A stretch of DNA of 39,002 nt from the NCBI RefSeq assembly GCF_902806695.1, contig NZ_CADCXN010000066.1, positions 1 through 39,002 of the forward strand, read 5' to 3'. How positions within the stretch are numbered: position 1 is the first letter of the stretch; every line of letters starts with the position of its first letter. The notes under the pieces were generated by a model, which saw only the letters and a list, made by a program, of their open reading frames with translations, made no database searches and was not told the origin of the DNA. Shown here in pieces: positions 26,775 to 35,769 of the stretch. A program made the position numbers and the translations under genes. The stretch comes from Candidatus Methylobacter favarea (GTDB taxonomy: Bacteria > Pseudomonadota > Gammaproteobacteria > Methylococcales > Methylomonadaceae).

Positions 26775-27155
26775 TTAACCTATCAGGATTATGCGAAACA
26801 CAGCAATCAACGCGGCAAGCGCCAAAAACAGAAAAACCAGATTTACCGCCCAGATTGAAATAATTTTAGCGCCTTCCGCTGCCACATAGTCCTCAATGAC
26901 AACCTGAAGACCCAGAGCGGAATGATAAAAAACAGCCAGCACCCAGGCCACTATAGCTAATGTATTAACAGGCGATATTAGCCAGGCTATCGTTTGCTGA
27001 TAGGGCGCATTTAAAGTCAGAGCAAAAAATTTTATCACCCAGAAGGATAAAGGAATCAAGGCTACCGCCGTGATGCGCTGCATCCACCAGTGGGAAGTGC
27101 CGGCTTTCGCTGAACCTAATCCCAGCGCTTTGCCTATAGGCGATCGATAATCCAT
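26775..27155 (-). CDS. sdhD: Succinate dehydrogenase membrane anchor SdhD
   Basis: This 126-residue protein has three hydrophobic helices. The haem-ligand and quinone-site region HSALGLQVVIEDYV follows the second helix, as in SdhD. The N-terminal motif SHWWMQRITAVAL is typical. It lies between sdhC and sdhA with spacings of 9 bp and 3 bp. Confidence 0.93.
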   Translation of the reverse strand: MDYRSPIGKALGLGSAKAGTSHWWMQRITAVALIPLSFWVIKFFALTLNAPYQQTIAWLISPVNTLAIVAWVLAVFYHSALGLQVVIEDYVAAEGAKIISIWAVNLVFLFLALAALIAVFRIILIG

Positions 27156-27164
27156 AAACTCTCC

Positions 27165-27551
27165 TTAACTTGAATAAACAAATATAAAAGCAGCCACAGT
27201 AAGCGCCAGAGAGGCTACGAGCTCATAGATGGCATATTGATTCATGGTCTCGCGTGCAAAACCCTGGCCTGTATCCCATATCAAGTGACGAACGCCATGG
27301 CACAAATGGAAAAAAAGCGCGTAAATAAATGCCCAGTATATTAATTTTATTGGCCATGCGCTCATTAAAGTCTGCATGCCGGCATAGGCATCCGCGCCCT
27401 CGGCAACCGCCGAAACCATGCAGACAAAAAAGATCAGGCCCACCGAAAGCATCACTCCGGTTATGCGGTGGCAAATGGACAGGGTGCCGGTTAAAGGCAG
27501 TTTATAATTTTGAAGATGCGGGGAAATGGGTCTGTCTGTATTAGTTGCCAT
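27165..27551 (-). CDS. sdhC: Succinate dehydrogenase cytochrome b556 subunit SdhC
   Basis: This 128-residue protein has three membrane helices. RPISPHLQNYKLP and LSICHRITGVML are the SdhC N-terminal signatures, with the Ser and Arg near the quinone site, and FHLCHGVRHLIWD contains the haem-binding histidine. It opens the canonical sdhCDAB order. A purine-rich ggaaac lies just before the ATG at 27551. Confidence 0.94.
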   Translation of the reverse strand: MATNTDRPISPHLQNYKLPLTGTLSICHRITGVMLSVGLIFFVCMVSAVAEGADAYAGMQTLMSAWPIKLIYWAFIYALFFHLCHGVRHLIWDTGQGFARETMNQYAIYELVASLALTVAAFIFVYSS

Positions 27552-27615
27552 AGTGTTTCCTTGTCTTCAGTTAAATTAAGTATCTGGAATATTTCATTGA
27601 TGCGCCGTCTGTAAA

Positions 27616-27768
27616 TCAAAAGTCAATACAACGCCCGTTTTTTTCCCAATCACCATAGCGGGTCGGCTCAGGCCCTTTTATGCCGCCAATCTCTTCGACG
27701 GTTTGGGCTTTATCGGCCGGATCGGAAATTGGTTGTTCGGGTTCGGGCGGCTTAGCTGTATTTCCCAT
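27616..27768 (-). CDS. SDHAF4-like succinate dehydrogenase assembly factor (DUF1674)
   Basis: This 50-residue protein ends in [19 protein letters not shown], the diagnostic C-terminal motif of the SDHAF4/DUF1674 family. The first half is Pro/Glu-rich and probably disordered. In eukaryotes SDHAF4 binds flavinylated SdhA and shields it until it meets SdhB; a similar role is inferred here from the position, 64 bp upstream of sdhC on the same strand. I chose the ATG at 27768, with AAAGAG seven bases upstream; another in-frame ATG lies at 27786. The gene is short enough to be skipped by many annotation pipelines. Confidence 0.9.
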   Translation of the reverse strand: MGNTAKPPEPEQPISDPADKAQTVEEIGGIKGPEPTRYGDWEKNGRCIDF

Positions 27769-27860
27769 GATATTCTCTTTTTGCATTGATGTTTGATCCT
27801 AGAAAAATGTGAAAAACGGCTGCTTCATAACATAAGGCTCGAGAAGCCTGCCGACCATGC

Positions 27861-29174
27861 CTAGAACTGATCTTCTTCCGTAGAGCCGGCCAGCGCAGTC
27901 ACTGAAGAGTCTCCGCCCTGAATAACAGTAGTTACATCATCAAAATAGCCGGTGCCCACTTCCTGCTGGTGAGCAACAAATGTATAGCCCTTTGCCGCCG
28001 CCGCAAATTCAGGTTCCTGAACCATTTCCACATAGTGGCGCATGCCCTCGCCCTGGGCATAGCGGTGGGCCAGTTGAAACATGTTGTACCACATGTTGTG
28101 GATACCGGCCAGGGTAATGAACTGAAATTTGTAGCCCATCGCGCCCAGTTCGTTCTGAAATTTTGCTATGGTTGCATCATCGAGATTTTTCTTCCAGTTG
28201 AAAGACGGCGAGCAGTTGTAAGCCAACAATTGATCCGGATATTTATCATGAATGGCGTCAGCGAACTTTCGGGCTTCTTCCAGCGAAGGCGCTGCTGTTT
28301 CGCACCACAGCATATCAGCGTAGGGCGCATAAGCCAGGCCGCGGGAAATCGCCTGCTCTATGCCCGGTTTAACACGGTAGAAGCCTTCGGTCGTTCGCTG
28401 GCCGGTTAAAAAAGGCTGATCGTTAGGGTCAATATCAGCCGTCAACAAATCAGCTGCGTTCGCATCGGTACGCGCCAAAATTACCGTGGCAACCCCGGCT
28501 ACATCTGCGGCCAAGCGGGCAGCCGTCAGTTTTTGAATCGCATCGCAGGTAGGCACCAGCACTTTACCGCCCATGTGTCCGCATTTTTTAACAGAAGCTA
28601 ATTGATCTTCCCAATGCACTCCGGCTGCTCCGGCATTGATCATGGCCTTCATCAGTTCGAAAGCGTTCAGCACGCCGCCGAAGCCGGCTTCAGCATCGGC
28701 CACAATCGGCAGAAAATAGTCAGTATAGGCTGCATCGTCGGGATTAAGGCCTTTGCTCCACTGAATTTCATCAGCGCGTTTGAATGAGTTGTTAATGCGT
28801 TCAACAACGGCGGGCACCGAATTAACCGGATAAAGCGACTGATCCGGATACATGGTCGCTTGGGTGTTATTATCCGCCGCGACCTGCCAGCCGGACAGAT
28901 AAATGGCTTCCATGCCGGCTTTAGCCTGCTGGATGGCTTGACCGCCGGTCAGAGTTCCTAAAGCATTGACATAGCCTTTTTTCGAGTCGCCATTAACCAA
29001 ATTCCACAATTTTTCCGCACCCAGCGTGGCCAAGGTATAGTCTATTTTAAGCGAGCCGCGTAAACGGACGACATCTTCCGCCTTAAAGGAGCGCTTTACT
29101 CCTTTCCAGCGTGGATTTTCAGCCCAATCCTTGTTAATTCGAGCAATTTCTTCAGTGCGCTTGTAATTTGCCAT
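27861..29174 (-). CDS. aceA: Isocitrate lyase
   Basis: This 437-residue enzyme cleaves isocitrate to glyoxylate and succinate. The catalytic motif KKCGHMGG starts at residue 196, with active-site Cys198. Metal and substrate-binding segments such as [20 protein letters not shown] and [14 protein letters not shown] are intact. The length matches E. coli AceA. It is the first gene of a leftward series that continues with the SDHAF4-like gene (92 bp on) and sdhCDAB-sdhE, so the succinate it makes is used by the enzyme encoded next. Malate synthase is not in the window. Confidence 0.96.
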   Translation of the reverse strand: MANYKRTEEIARINKDWAENPRWKGVKRSFKAEDVVRLRGSLKIDYTLATLGAEKLWNLVNGDSKKGYVNALGTLTGGQAIQQAKAGMEAIYLSGWQVAADNNTQATMYPDQSLYPVNSVPAVVERINNSFKRADEIQWSKGLNPDDAAYTDYFLPIVADAEAGFGGVLNAFELMKAMINAGAAGVHWEDQLASVKKCGHMGGKVLVPTCDAIQKLTAARLAADVAGVATVILARTDANAADLLTADIDPNDQPFLTGQRTTEGFYRVKPGIEQAISRGLAYAPYADMLWCETAAPSLEEARKFADAIHDKYPDQLLAYNCSPSFNWKKNLDDATIAKFQNELGAMGYKFQFITLAGIHNMWYNMFQLAHRYAQGEGMRHYVEMVQEPEFAAAAKGYTFVAHQQEVGTGYFDDVTTVIQGGDSSVTALAGSTEEDQF

Positions 29175-29629
29175 GTTATACCCGTTTAAATTTTGATTTC
29201 GCTTGAAAAATATAAAACGTATTATAAAGTCAATTGGCAGTTAAGTTATCAAGTTAATTGTTATCTGACAATATTATTAACCTTCACGGATTAACCTATA
29301 TCAGCATAGACCTGCTCATTTATGAGGACAAATTCAAGGGATTAACCTGGAATTTCACGCTTATTTTAAATGATTATTAATCCAATTGCCTGGCCGCTTA
29401 CAGACTCCAATCCAAAGGCCGGGACCGCATGCAGCCGGCGAAGGTAGAATTCATCATTCCAGTCAATGACTTCATCCTGCAAGGGATGTTGGCTTATTAT
29501 TTTTAAGCCAGGCTTCAGATTGGAGCGCTATAATCCCCATTCAAAAAACTGGAAACTCTTTAGCCCAACCTGAATTTTGTAAGGATGGTTTCAGAAATCC
29601 AATGTTTATACCACCTTTACTCAGAAAAA
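29175..29629. other. 455-bp divergent intergenic region
   Basis: This holds the leftward aceA promoter and the rightward promoter of the secreted-protein gene. The 10-mer ggattaacct occurs at 29288-29297 and again at 29339-29348, a candidate pair of regulator half-sites. Two small hairpins, catcc/ggatg (29473-29488) and ggctta/taagcc (29491-29509), follow. No gene is seen. Confidence 0.45.
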
Positions 29630-29635
29630 ATGCCT

Positions 29636-30202
29636 ATGAAATTTACCCCTGTTTTTTCAGCCATTGTATTATCCCTGCAGTTTAGCAACAGTCTTGCAGC
29701 CGATTCCTCAGTCTCATGCCAGCCGGTCAGCGGCACTCTTCAACAGCTTCTCCCGGATGATAGTTGTACGGTCTACACCGCCCAAAAAAAATATTTTCCT
29801 GATTTAACTTTCCTGACTTTGGCAAGTCCTTCTCCTTTGCCTATTCTGTTTCCTCCCTACTGTTATTCAGGAACATTCGTTGGCCAATTAGGCACTACGG
29901 CAACCATCAATGGAACAGTGTTTTCCGGATTAACTGAAAATAATTTTAACCTGCTTGAAGCGCTTACAGCGGCAAGCGTTATTAACATTAATGCAGTTGA
30001 TGCGATTGACGGTAAAATCAAGGAATTGGGTACCCTATATACTAATGATTCAATCAGCTCGCCGGTTTTTATGACAACGGAACGGTTGACAATGATTGCA
30101 GGCAGCAAAATCTTTAAGGATGCCCAGGGATATATAGATATTTCAGGCAATGCAATTGCCGGGCCAACATCTTTTACTGGCACATTATGCCCCGCTAAAT
30201 AA
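29636..30202 (+). CDS. Secreted protein of unknown function
   Basis: The protein is 188 residues from the ATG at 29636, where a Sec signal peptide begins (MKFTPVFSAIVLSLQFSNSL, cleavage probably near LAA-DSS). An ATG at 29630 and one at 29585 are in frame, but the latter would add 17 hydrophilic residues before the signal. The mature protein has four cysteines (SCQPV, DSCTVY, PYCYSG, TLCPAK), enough for two disulfides, and many Ser/Thr/Asn in a beta-rich pattern. I recognise no domain. It converges on the TVP38-flavoprotein gene 80 bp away. Confidence 0.65.
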   Translation: MKFTPVFSAIVLSLQFSNSLAADSSVSCQPVSGTLQQLLPDDSCTVYTAQKKYFPDLTFLTLASPSPLPILFPPYCYSGTFVGQLGTTATINGTVFSGLTENNFNLLEALTAASVININAVDAIDGKIKELGTLYTNDSISSPVFMTTERLTMIAGSKIFKDAQGYIDISGNAIAGPTSFTGTLCPAK

Positions 30203-30281
30203 TCGGCCAACAGCTCCAGGCCGATGCCTGATTGCAGATCGATTAATGTCTCCAGACGTTTTTTTAAAAAAGACTCAATAA

Positions 30282-32429
30282 TTAGCCCCGCCGCCAGGCA
30301 TGGAAGCGCGCCGCACACCGCAATAACAGTTCGGGCTGATGGTTTCGTTTCCAGATTCCGGCAACATACTTATTCGCCTCAGCGAATGTGGGATAGATAT
30401 GAATGGCGCCAAGCACTTTATTCAAGCCAATGTTATGTTTCATTGCCAGTACAAATTCTGCCATCAAGTCGCCCGCATGTTCGCCCACACTGGTTACGCC
30501 CAGGATTTTATCTTTGCCGGGTACGGTCAGCACTTTTACAAAACCCTGAGTCTCGCCATCGGTAATGGCCCGATCCAGATCAGCTAAATTGTAAGTACTG
30601 ACTTCATAAGCAATGCGTTGTTCTTTGGCATCTTGCTCATTAAGTCCCACGCGGGCGATTTCAGGATCAGTAAAAGTTGCCCACGGAATAACCGAGTAGT
30701 CGGTATGAAATTTCTTAACACCGCCGAACAGCGCGTTAACCGCTGCATACCAGGCTTGATGCGCGGCCGTATGGGTAAACTGATAAGGGCCTGCCACATC
30801 CCCGCAGGCAAAAATATTGGGATAATTGGTAGCCTGAAATTCATCAACCTGAATAGTGTGTTTCGGCGACAGTTCCACGCCAATATCTTCAAGACCGTAA
30901 CCTGTAGTATTTGCCATGCGGCCGATGGCCAATAAAACCTGATCAAACGGAATACGCAGCACTTTTCCCTGATGTTCGGCAATCAGGATTTTCTCGCCGT
31001 TTTCGCTGATGAATTGTTTGGCGGTATGTTCCAGCAGGACATTAATACCGTCCTTACGAAACTTTTCAGCCACCCTGTCTGATATTTCTTCATCTTCACG
31101 CATTAACAGCCGTGCGGCCATTTCGATTTGCGTAATCTGCACGCCTAATCTGGCAAAAGCCTGGGCTAATTCACAGCCAATGGGTCCGCCCCCCAGAATT
31201 ATCATGCGTCCGGGTTTATTGCGCAGAGCCCAGATAGTATCCGAGGTCAGATAGTCAATATTTTCAAGCCCTGGAATGGGTGGCACTAATGGCCGGGAGC
31301 CCGCCGCTATCACGATAGCCCGAGTGGTTATCGTCTGCTTGCCGCCAGCCGTTGTCACTTCTACTTGCCAGGGTGAAATAATCCTGGCCGCGCCTTCAAT
31401 AACTTCAACGCCAAGTTGGGTGTAACGCTCTTTCGAATCATGCGGGGCAACCGTCTTAATTACTTTTTGCACACGTTCCATAATGTCTGCGAAGTCAAAC
31501 TCCGCCTGAATGCTTTTGATGCCAAATTCAGCTGAGCGAGCGGTATCCGTTAATAAGCGGGTTGAGCGGATAAGGGCTTTTGAGGGGACGCAACCGGTAT
31601 TCAGGCACTCGCCGCCCATTTTGTTTTTTTCAATCAATATGACTTTTGCTTTAACGGCGGCGGCAATGTATGAAGCCACCAGGCCGCCTGAACCGGCGCC
31701 GATGACCACCAGATTCGCATCAAACTTTTGCGGTTTAGGCCATTTTTCATAGACTTTAGCCGCTTTGACAGTGGCTACGATTTTCCGGGCTACAAGCGGA
31801 AACAGGCCCAATAAAGCAAAGGAGCCTAATAATGCCGGAGACAAAATTCCGGACAGCGATTCGATTTTAGCCAATTGCGTACCGGCATTCACATAAACCA
31901 GAGTTCCCGGCAGCATGCCCAGTTGGCTGATCCAATAGAAAGTCAGCGTCTTTATTGAGGTTAATCCCAGGACCAGATTAATTACAAAAAAAGGAAACAG
32001 CGGCACTAAGCGCAAAGTGAATAGATAAAAAGCGCCATCGCGCTCCATGCCTGCATCGATTGCCTTAAACCGTTCGCCGAATTTATTCTTAACGCTATCG
32101 CGAAACAGGAAGCGCGCTGCCAAAAATGCCAGCGTTGCGCCGATGCTGGATGCAAACGACACGATAAAGGTACCCCACAGCAACCCGAATACCGCTCCGC
32201 CGGCTAATGTCAGGATAGCTGCACCGGGCAGGGACAGGCCTGTCACAGCAATATAAATCCCGGCATACAGAACAGTTGCCAGCACCGGGTGGGCATTACG
32301 ATAAGCGGTGATGGTTTCCTGCCGGGATTTCAAATTTTCCAGAGTTAAAACGTGCGGCAAATCAAAATAAAAGAAAAGGCCGATTAGAACCGCGATAATT
32401 ATCAACAATCGGATGCGTGATTTAGACAT
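30282..32429 (-). CDS. TVP38/TMEM64 membrane domain fused to mercuric-reductase-like flavoprotein
   Basis: This 715-residue two-part protein begins with a polytopic TVP38/TMEM64 (VTT/DedA-like) domain, residues about 1-220, with the family block GAAILTLAGGAVFGLLWG. From about 235 on it is a class I pyridine nucleotide-disulfide oxidoreductase: FAD motif GAGSGG (244-249), redox disulfide Cys275/Cys280 in GGECLNTGCVPSK, NAD(P) motif GGGPIGCE, and the His677-Glu684 pair (HIYPTFAEA) that completes the active site from the other subunit. It should be an inner-membrane-tethered NAD(P)H-dependent disulfide or metal reductase. It lacks the N-terminal metal-binding domain and the C-terminal CC of MerA, so mercury is not an expected substrate. 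The fusion is known in proteobacteria; its substrate is not. Confidence 0.92.
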   Translation of the reverse strand: MSKSRIRLLIIIAVLIGLFFYFDLPHVLTLENLKSRQETITAYRNAHPVLATVLYAGIYIAVTGLSLPGAAILTLAGGAVFGLLWGTFIVSFASSIGATLAFLAARFLFRDSVKNKFGERFKAIDAGMERDGAFYLFTLRLVPLFPFFVINLVLGLTSIKTLTFYWISQLGMLPGTLVYVNAGTQLAKIESLSGILSPALLGSFALLGLFPLVARKIVATVKAAKVYEKWPKPQKFDANLVVIGAGSGGLVASYIAAAVKAKVILIEKNKMGGECLNTGCVPSKALIRSTRLLTDTARSAEFGIKSIQAEFDFADIMERVQKVIKTVAPHDSKERYTQLGVEVIEGAARIISPWQVEVTTAGGKQTITTRAIVIAAGSRPLVPPIPGLENIDYLTSDTIWALRNKPGRMIILGGGPIGCELAQAFARLGVQITQIEMAARLLMREDEEISDRVAEKFRKDGINVLLEHTAKQFISENGEKILIAEHQGKVLRIPFDQVLLAIGRMANTTGYGLEDIGVELSPKHTIQVDEFQATNYPNIFACGDVAGPYQFTHTAAHQAWYAAVNALFGGVKKFHTDYSVIPWATFTDPEIARVGLNEQDAKEQRIAYEVSTYNLADLDRAITDGETQGFVKVLTVPGKDKILGVTSVGEHAGDLMAEFVLAMKHNIGLNKVLGAIHIYPTFAEANKYVAGIWKRNHQPELLLRCAARFHAWRRG

Positions 32430-32743
32430 TGTTTTTAATCCTTGAATTTAATGTTGACAGACCGCAAAAGGCGCTAATATCTTACCGTTCCTTTATTGTA
32501 TAATCCAGGCAAAGGAAAAAGGCTTGCATACCTCGTGTGTTATCGGGATTTTAATCTTAACGAAATTATCCTGATTGTAATCCTGATACCCATAAATTAA
32601 TGACTGAAAATTTAAATCGGAGTATGCAAGAGACTTAAATGCGATCAAAAATAAAAATATGTATTGAGAGGCAGATAGGTAACCCTATGTTAACTTATAT
32701 TGGCGGTTAACTGATTGAATATAAAAAACTTACAGGCTGCCCG
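32430..32743. other. 314-bp divergent intergenic region
   Basis: No gene is seen. TTGACA at 32454-32459 lies 15 bases from TAATAT (32475-32480), a short-spaced and therefore doubtful rightward promoter. A TATAAT-like stretch follows near 32498. These could drive the EAL-domain gene, leaving a leader of over 200 bases in which I recognise no structure. Confidence 0.35.
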
Positions 32744-34000
32744 ATGAAGTTGTTAACAAGACATTTATTTATCGAAGCTATCAGACATATATTTCAGGAG
32801 AATAACACTCAGCACAAGTACACACTGATCTATACGGGCATCAATCATGCGCTTCAGATGGCTAGCCTGTTGCAGGGAACGGCAGCGGAAACTGAACTTA
32901 TTGCCGTAATTCAGGCATTGATTTTCAGTAAGGTAAAAAGTATGCCTCATGCCTTGATGGGTAAACTGGGCAGTAATCGATTGGGTATTATCCTTGAATT
33001 GCCGGTCAGGGACAGCGTTGAATTTGCCGAAGAACTGGCCGGTTTGCTTGACCGTCAATGCCTCTCAATTGGCGGCAACTTTTATTATCCCAAGCTGATT
33101 ATCGGCGTTACGGCACTGGCGCCCGAATATAAGACTCCAGAGCGAATACTGGCTGCAGTTGATGAGGCGCTCTCCCAGTCGCGACAGGCCGGCAACAGCG
33201 TCGTTAAATTAATTGAGCACGACGATCCGGTTTTGCAGGAATATTATGATTCGCTCAAGCTGTTGCCGGATTTGAGAGAGGGTTTAATGAACAAGTCTTT
33301 CGTGCTGTATGCACAACCCATAGTTTCGATAAACCATGCAGTTAGTGAACAGAAAGCCGAAGTATTGCTGCGTTATAAAAACCGGCAGGGTGAAATTGAC
33401 TCGCAAGGCCGGTTTCTGCAAACCGCGAATCTATTTCATATCAGTCGTGAGGTCGATTTTTATGTCGTACATCAGTTCTGCCGCTTTATTGACCAGCAAA
33501 AGCATCAGGATGTGATTTATTCACTTAATATTTCCGGCAGCACCATCCGCTATCCGCCTTTTCTTGATGTCGTCGCCAATGAATTCAAGCGTTTTGGCGT
33601 AAACCCGGAGCAGGTTTGTTTTGAAATCACCGAGAGGGTTGCCGATCAGGATTATCAACAGGCCATAACCTTCATGCATTTGCTGAAAGACCAGTTGGGC
33701 TGTCAGCTGTCACTGGACGATATCGGTATCGGCTCCAGTAATTTATCCAATCTCGGGAAATTTAATGTCGATTTCATGAAAATTGACGGGTCATTTATCA
33801 ATAATCTGATTCATGATCCTTATTCTGAACTGGTGGTCAGTTTTATTAATTCCGCAGCCCGGCTGTATAACAAGAAAACGATTGCCGAATATGTAGAAAA
33901 TAGCCAGCAGCTGGAAAAACTGAAAGAACTCGGGGTGGATTATGCACAGGGCTACTTTACCGGTAAGCCGGAACCGCTGTTTGACCCATCACTTAACTAA
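32744..34000 (+). CDS. EAL-domain c-di-GMP phosphodiesterase with degenerate GGDEF-like region
   Basis: This 418-residue soluble protein has a weak GGDEF-like fold at residues 1-160, with GSNRL where GGDEF should be, so no cyclase activity is expected. The EAL domain (about 175-410) keeps the catalytic set: Glu206 (EVLLR in place of EALLR), Asn262 (LNISG), Glu294 and Glu297 (FEITE), Asp325-Asp326 (LDDIG), Lys346 (MKID), Glu382 (AEYVE) and Gln402 (AQGYF). Hydrolysis of c-di-GMP is therefore plausible, though the EVL variant and DDIGIG (for DDFGTG) are slightly off consensus. There is no signal or membrane segment. Its 3' end overlaps the convergent kinase gene by 12 bp. Confidence 0.88.
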   Translation: MKLLTRHLFIEAIRHIFQENNTQHKYTLIYTGINHALQMASLLQGTAAETELIAVIQALIFSKVKSMPHALMGKLGSNRLGIILELPVRDSVEFAEELAGLLDRQCLSIGGNFYYPKLIIGVTALAPEYKTPERILAAVDEALSQSRQAGNSVVKLIEHDDPVLQEYYDSLKLLPDLREGLMNKSFVLYAQPIVSINHAVSEQKAEVLLRYKNRQGEIDSQGRFLQTANLFHISREVDFYVVHQFCRFIDQQKHQDVIYSLNISGSTIRYPPFLDVVANEFKRFGVNPEQVCFEITERVADQDYQQAITFMHLLKDQLGCQLSLDDIGIGSSNLSNLGKFNVDFMKIDGSFINNLIHDPYSELVVSFINSAARLYNKKTIAEYVENSQQLEKLKELGVDYAQGYFTGKPEPLFDPSLN

Positions 34001-35725
34001 CAAATAGATTAACAACAGATTGCTTAAAAACAGCATTAGCGCCAGGCTTTGCCAGAATAGCAGCGGATTGCGTTCGATCAGAGGTATGGCCTCCTTGGCG
34101 CTCAGGAACGCGGGATTAGGGGTGGACAGATCATACAAAAATTCCGATATATGATCATAGCGGGATTGAGGATTTATCGAGGTGGCTTTTTTTAACGCTC
34201 CGTCAATCCATATCGGAACCATGGCGTTGTAATGAAAGCTGGGTACATAGCGAAGTTTTGCTATATTAACTTGATCAGGTTTTTCAGGCATATTCCGGCC
34301 AAAGGGCAGGGCGCCGTTAATCATCTCATAGGTAATCACAGCCAGTGAAAACAGGTCGGACTTAACCGTGCCGCGTTGCCCCAGATGGTATTCCGGCGCC
34401 GTGTAGTTTAACGTCCCGAGCACATTGTCTCCGGTGCTGAAATCCAGCGGTGCAATCTCGGCGATGCCGGCGATTTTAACGGAGCCGAAATCGATGATTT
34501 TAACGGTGCCGTTTTTATCAAACATGACGTTTTCAGGTTTCAAGTCCTGATGCAGCATTTCCATGCGATGCATGGCACGCACTCCCCTGGCGCAAGCTTC
34601 GATTATTTTTCTGACGGTTTTAATATCCGGCTTGGGATGAGCATTCATCCATTGCCTGAGAGTTTGTCCTTCAAGAAATTCAGTAACATAATAAATGCAG
34701 CTTTTTTCCCGGTCAGTGCCGATAATTTTGAGTACATTTTCATGATTAATTCGTTTCCCGGCCCATTCTTCATGCAAAAAATGTTCAATGTAATGAGTAT
34801 CATCGTCATAAAGTATGGACGGTGTTTTCAAAATAACCTGGGCGCCGGTTTTAGTGTCAAACGCCCGATAAATTTGCGTGCGCTTGCTGGAGTGCAGTTC
34901 CTCTTGAATCTTGTAGCCATCAAGCAGCATGCCTGGCTCCAGGAGCGGCGGGAAGGGCAGATTAATGTGGCGGCGAAGAATTTCGTCTTCCCTGGCGTCG
35001 GGCAATTCATCGATTCTGACCAGTTGACAGGTCAGATTGTCATTACTGTTATTGCTACTCGCCTGATGCACTATTTCGCCGGCAATCAGGGTTAAATCTT
35101 CATTGTTCCCGAGCAGTTTTTTCAGGGTTTTGTCATCAATAAAATCGTGTATGCCGTCAGTGGTCATTAAAAACAGATCGCCCTTTATTAAGGGCAGCGC
35201 CTTGTAGTCGACTTCCAGCGCAGGCTCTATACCCATGGCGCGGTTAAGATAATTTTTCTCGTTTGAAAGCCAGACGCGGTGGTCGCGGGTTATCTGTTCA
35301 AAGTTACCGTTCCGCAAGCGGTAAATCCGTGAATCGCCTATATGGAAAATATGCGCAGTGGTTGATTTTAAAACCATAATACTGAGCGTGCTGACCATGC
35401 CTTTGGCCGATTCATAACGAATCTGCCCCTGACTGTATAGCCAGGAGTTGATCGCGGAAAGGATTTGCTGGCCGGCATGCTTGACCGACCAGGAATCCGG
35501 CGTGCTGTAATAATCGTTCAGAAAACTCGCGATACAGCATTGACTGGCCTGTTTGCCCGCCTCACAGCCGCTCATGCCGTCGGCGATGGCAGCCGTTATG
35601 CCTTTGTAGCTAAGCTGCGGTTCTACGGGGATGAGGGAGCCGACAAAATCCTCATTTTCAGACTTGATGCCTTTATCACTGGCATAACCAATGCTGACTT
35701 TGAGCTGAGGTTTAGCCACAGGCAA
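33989..35725 (-). CDS. PP2C phosphatase / serine-threonine kinase fusion with C-terminal membrane anchor
   Basis: This 578-residue protein combines opposing activities. Residues about 8-235 are a PP2C phosphatase (SENEDF, ADGMSGCEAG, MTTDGIHDF, NDNLTC). Residues about 265-540 are a Hanks-type kinase with the lysine in VILKT, catalytic loop HQDLKPEN (non-RD), IIDFGS and APEY. One membrane helix (about 553-577, QSLALMLFLSNLLLIYLLV) anchors the end. It follows the nitrate transporter by 44 bp on the same strand. As I recall, a similar kinase stands next to nasA and nirB in Pseudomonas, which suggests control of nitrate assimilation. No ATG fits the start: TTG at 35725 or GTG at 35719 are the candidates, both without a good Shine-Dalgarno. 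Confidence 0.9.
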   Translation of the reverse strand: MPVAKPQLKVSIGYASDKGIKSENEDFVGSLIPVEPQLSYKGITAAIADGMSGCEAGKQASQCCIASFLNDYYSTPDSWSVKHAGQQILSAINSWLYSQGQIRYESAKGMVSTLSIMVLKSTTAHIFHIGDSRIYRLRNGNFEQITRDHRVWLSNEKNYLNRAMGIEPALEVDYKALPLIKGDLFLMTTDGIHDFIDDKTLKKLLGNNEDLTLIAGEIVHQASSNNSNDNLTCQLVRIDELPDAREDEILRRHINLPFPPLLEPGMLLDGYKIQEELHSSKRTQIYRAFDTKTGAQVILKTPSILYDDDTHYIEHFLHEEWAGKRINHENVLKIIGTDREKSCIYYVTEFLEGQTLRQWMNAHPKPDIKTVRKIIEACARGVRAMHRMEMLHQDLKPENVMFDKNGTVKIIDFGSVKIAGIAEIAPLDFSTGDNVLGTLNYTAPEYHLGQRGTVKSDLFSLAVITYEMINGALPFGRNMPEKPDQVNIAKLRYVPSFHYNAMVPIWIDGALKKATSINPQSRYDHISEFLYDLSTPNPAFLSAKEAIPLIERNPLLFWQSLALMLFLSNLLLIYLLVK

Positions 35726-35769
35726 GCTTTAATAGGCCATTGACGCGGATAGAATGTTTGTCAAAAGCG

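Noticed and set aside
30282-32429. Mercury-resistance reductase MerA
   Set aside because: There is no heavy-metal-binding domain, no C-terminal cysteine pair and no other mer gene; a TVP38 domain is fused instead.
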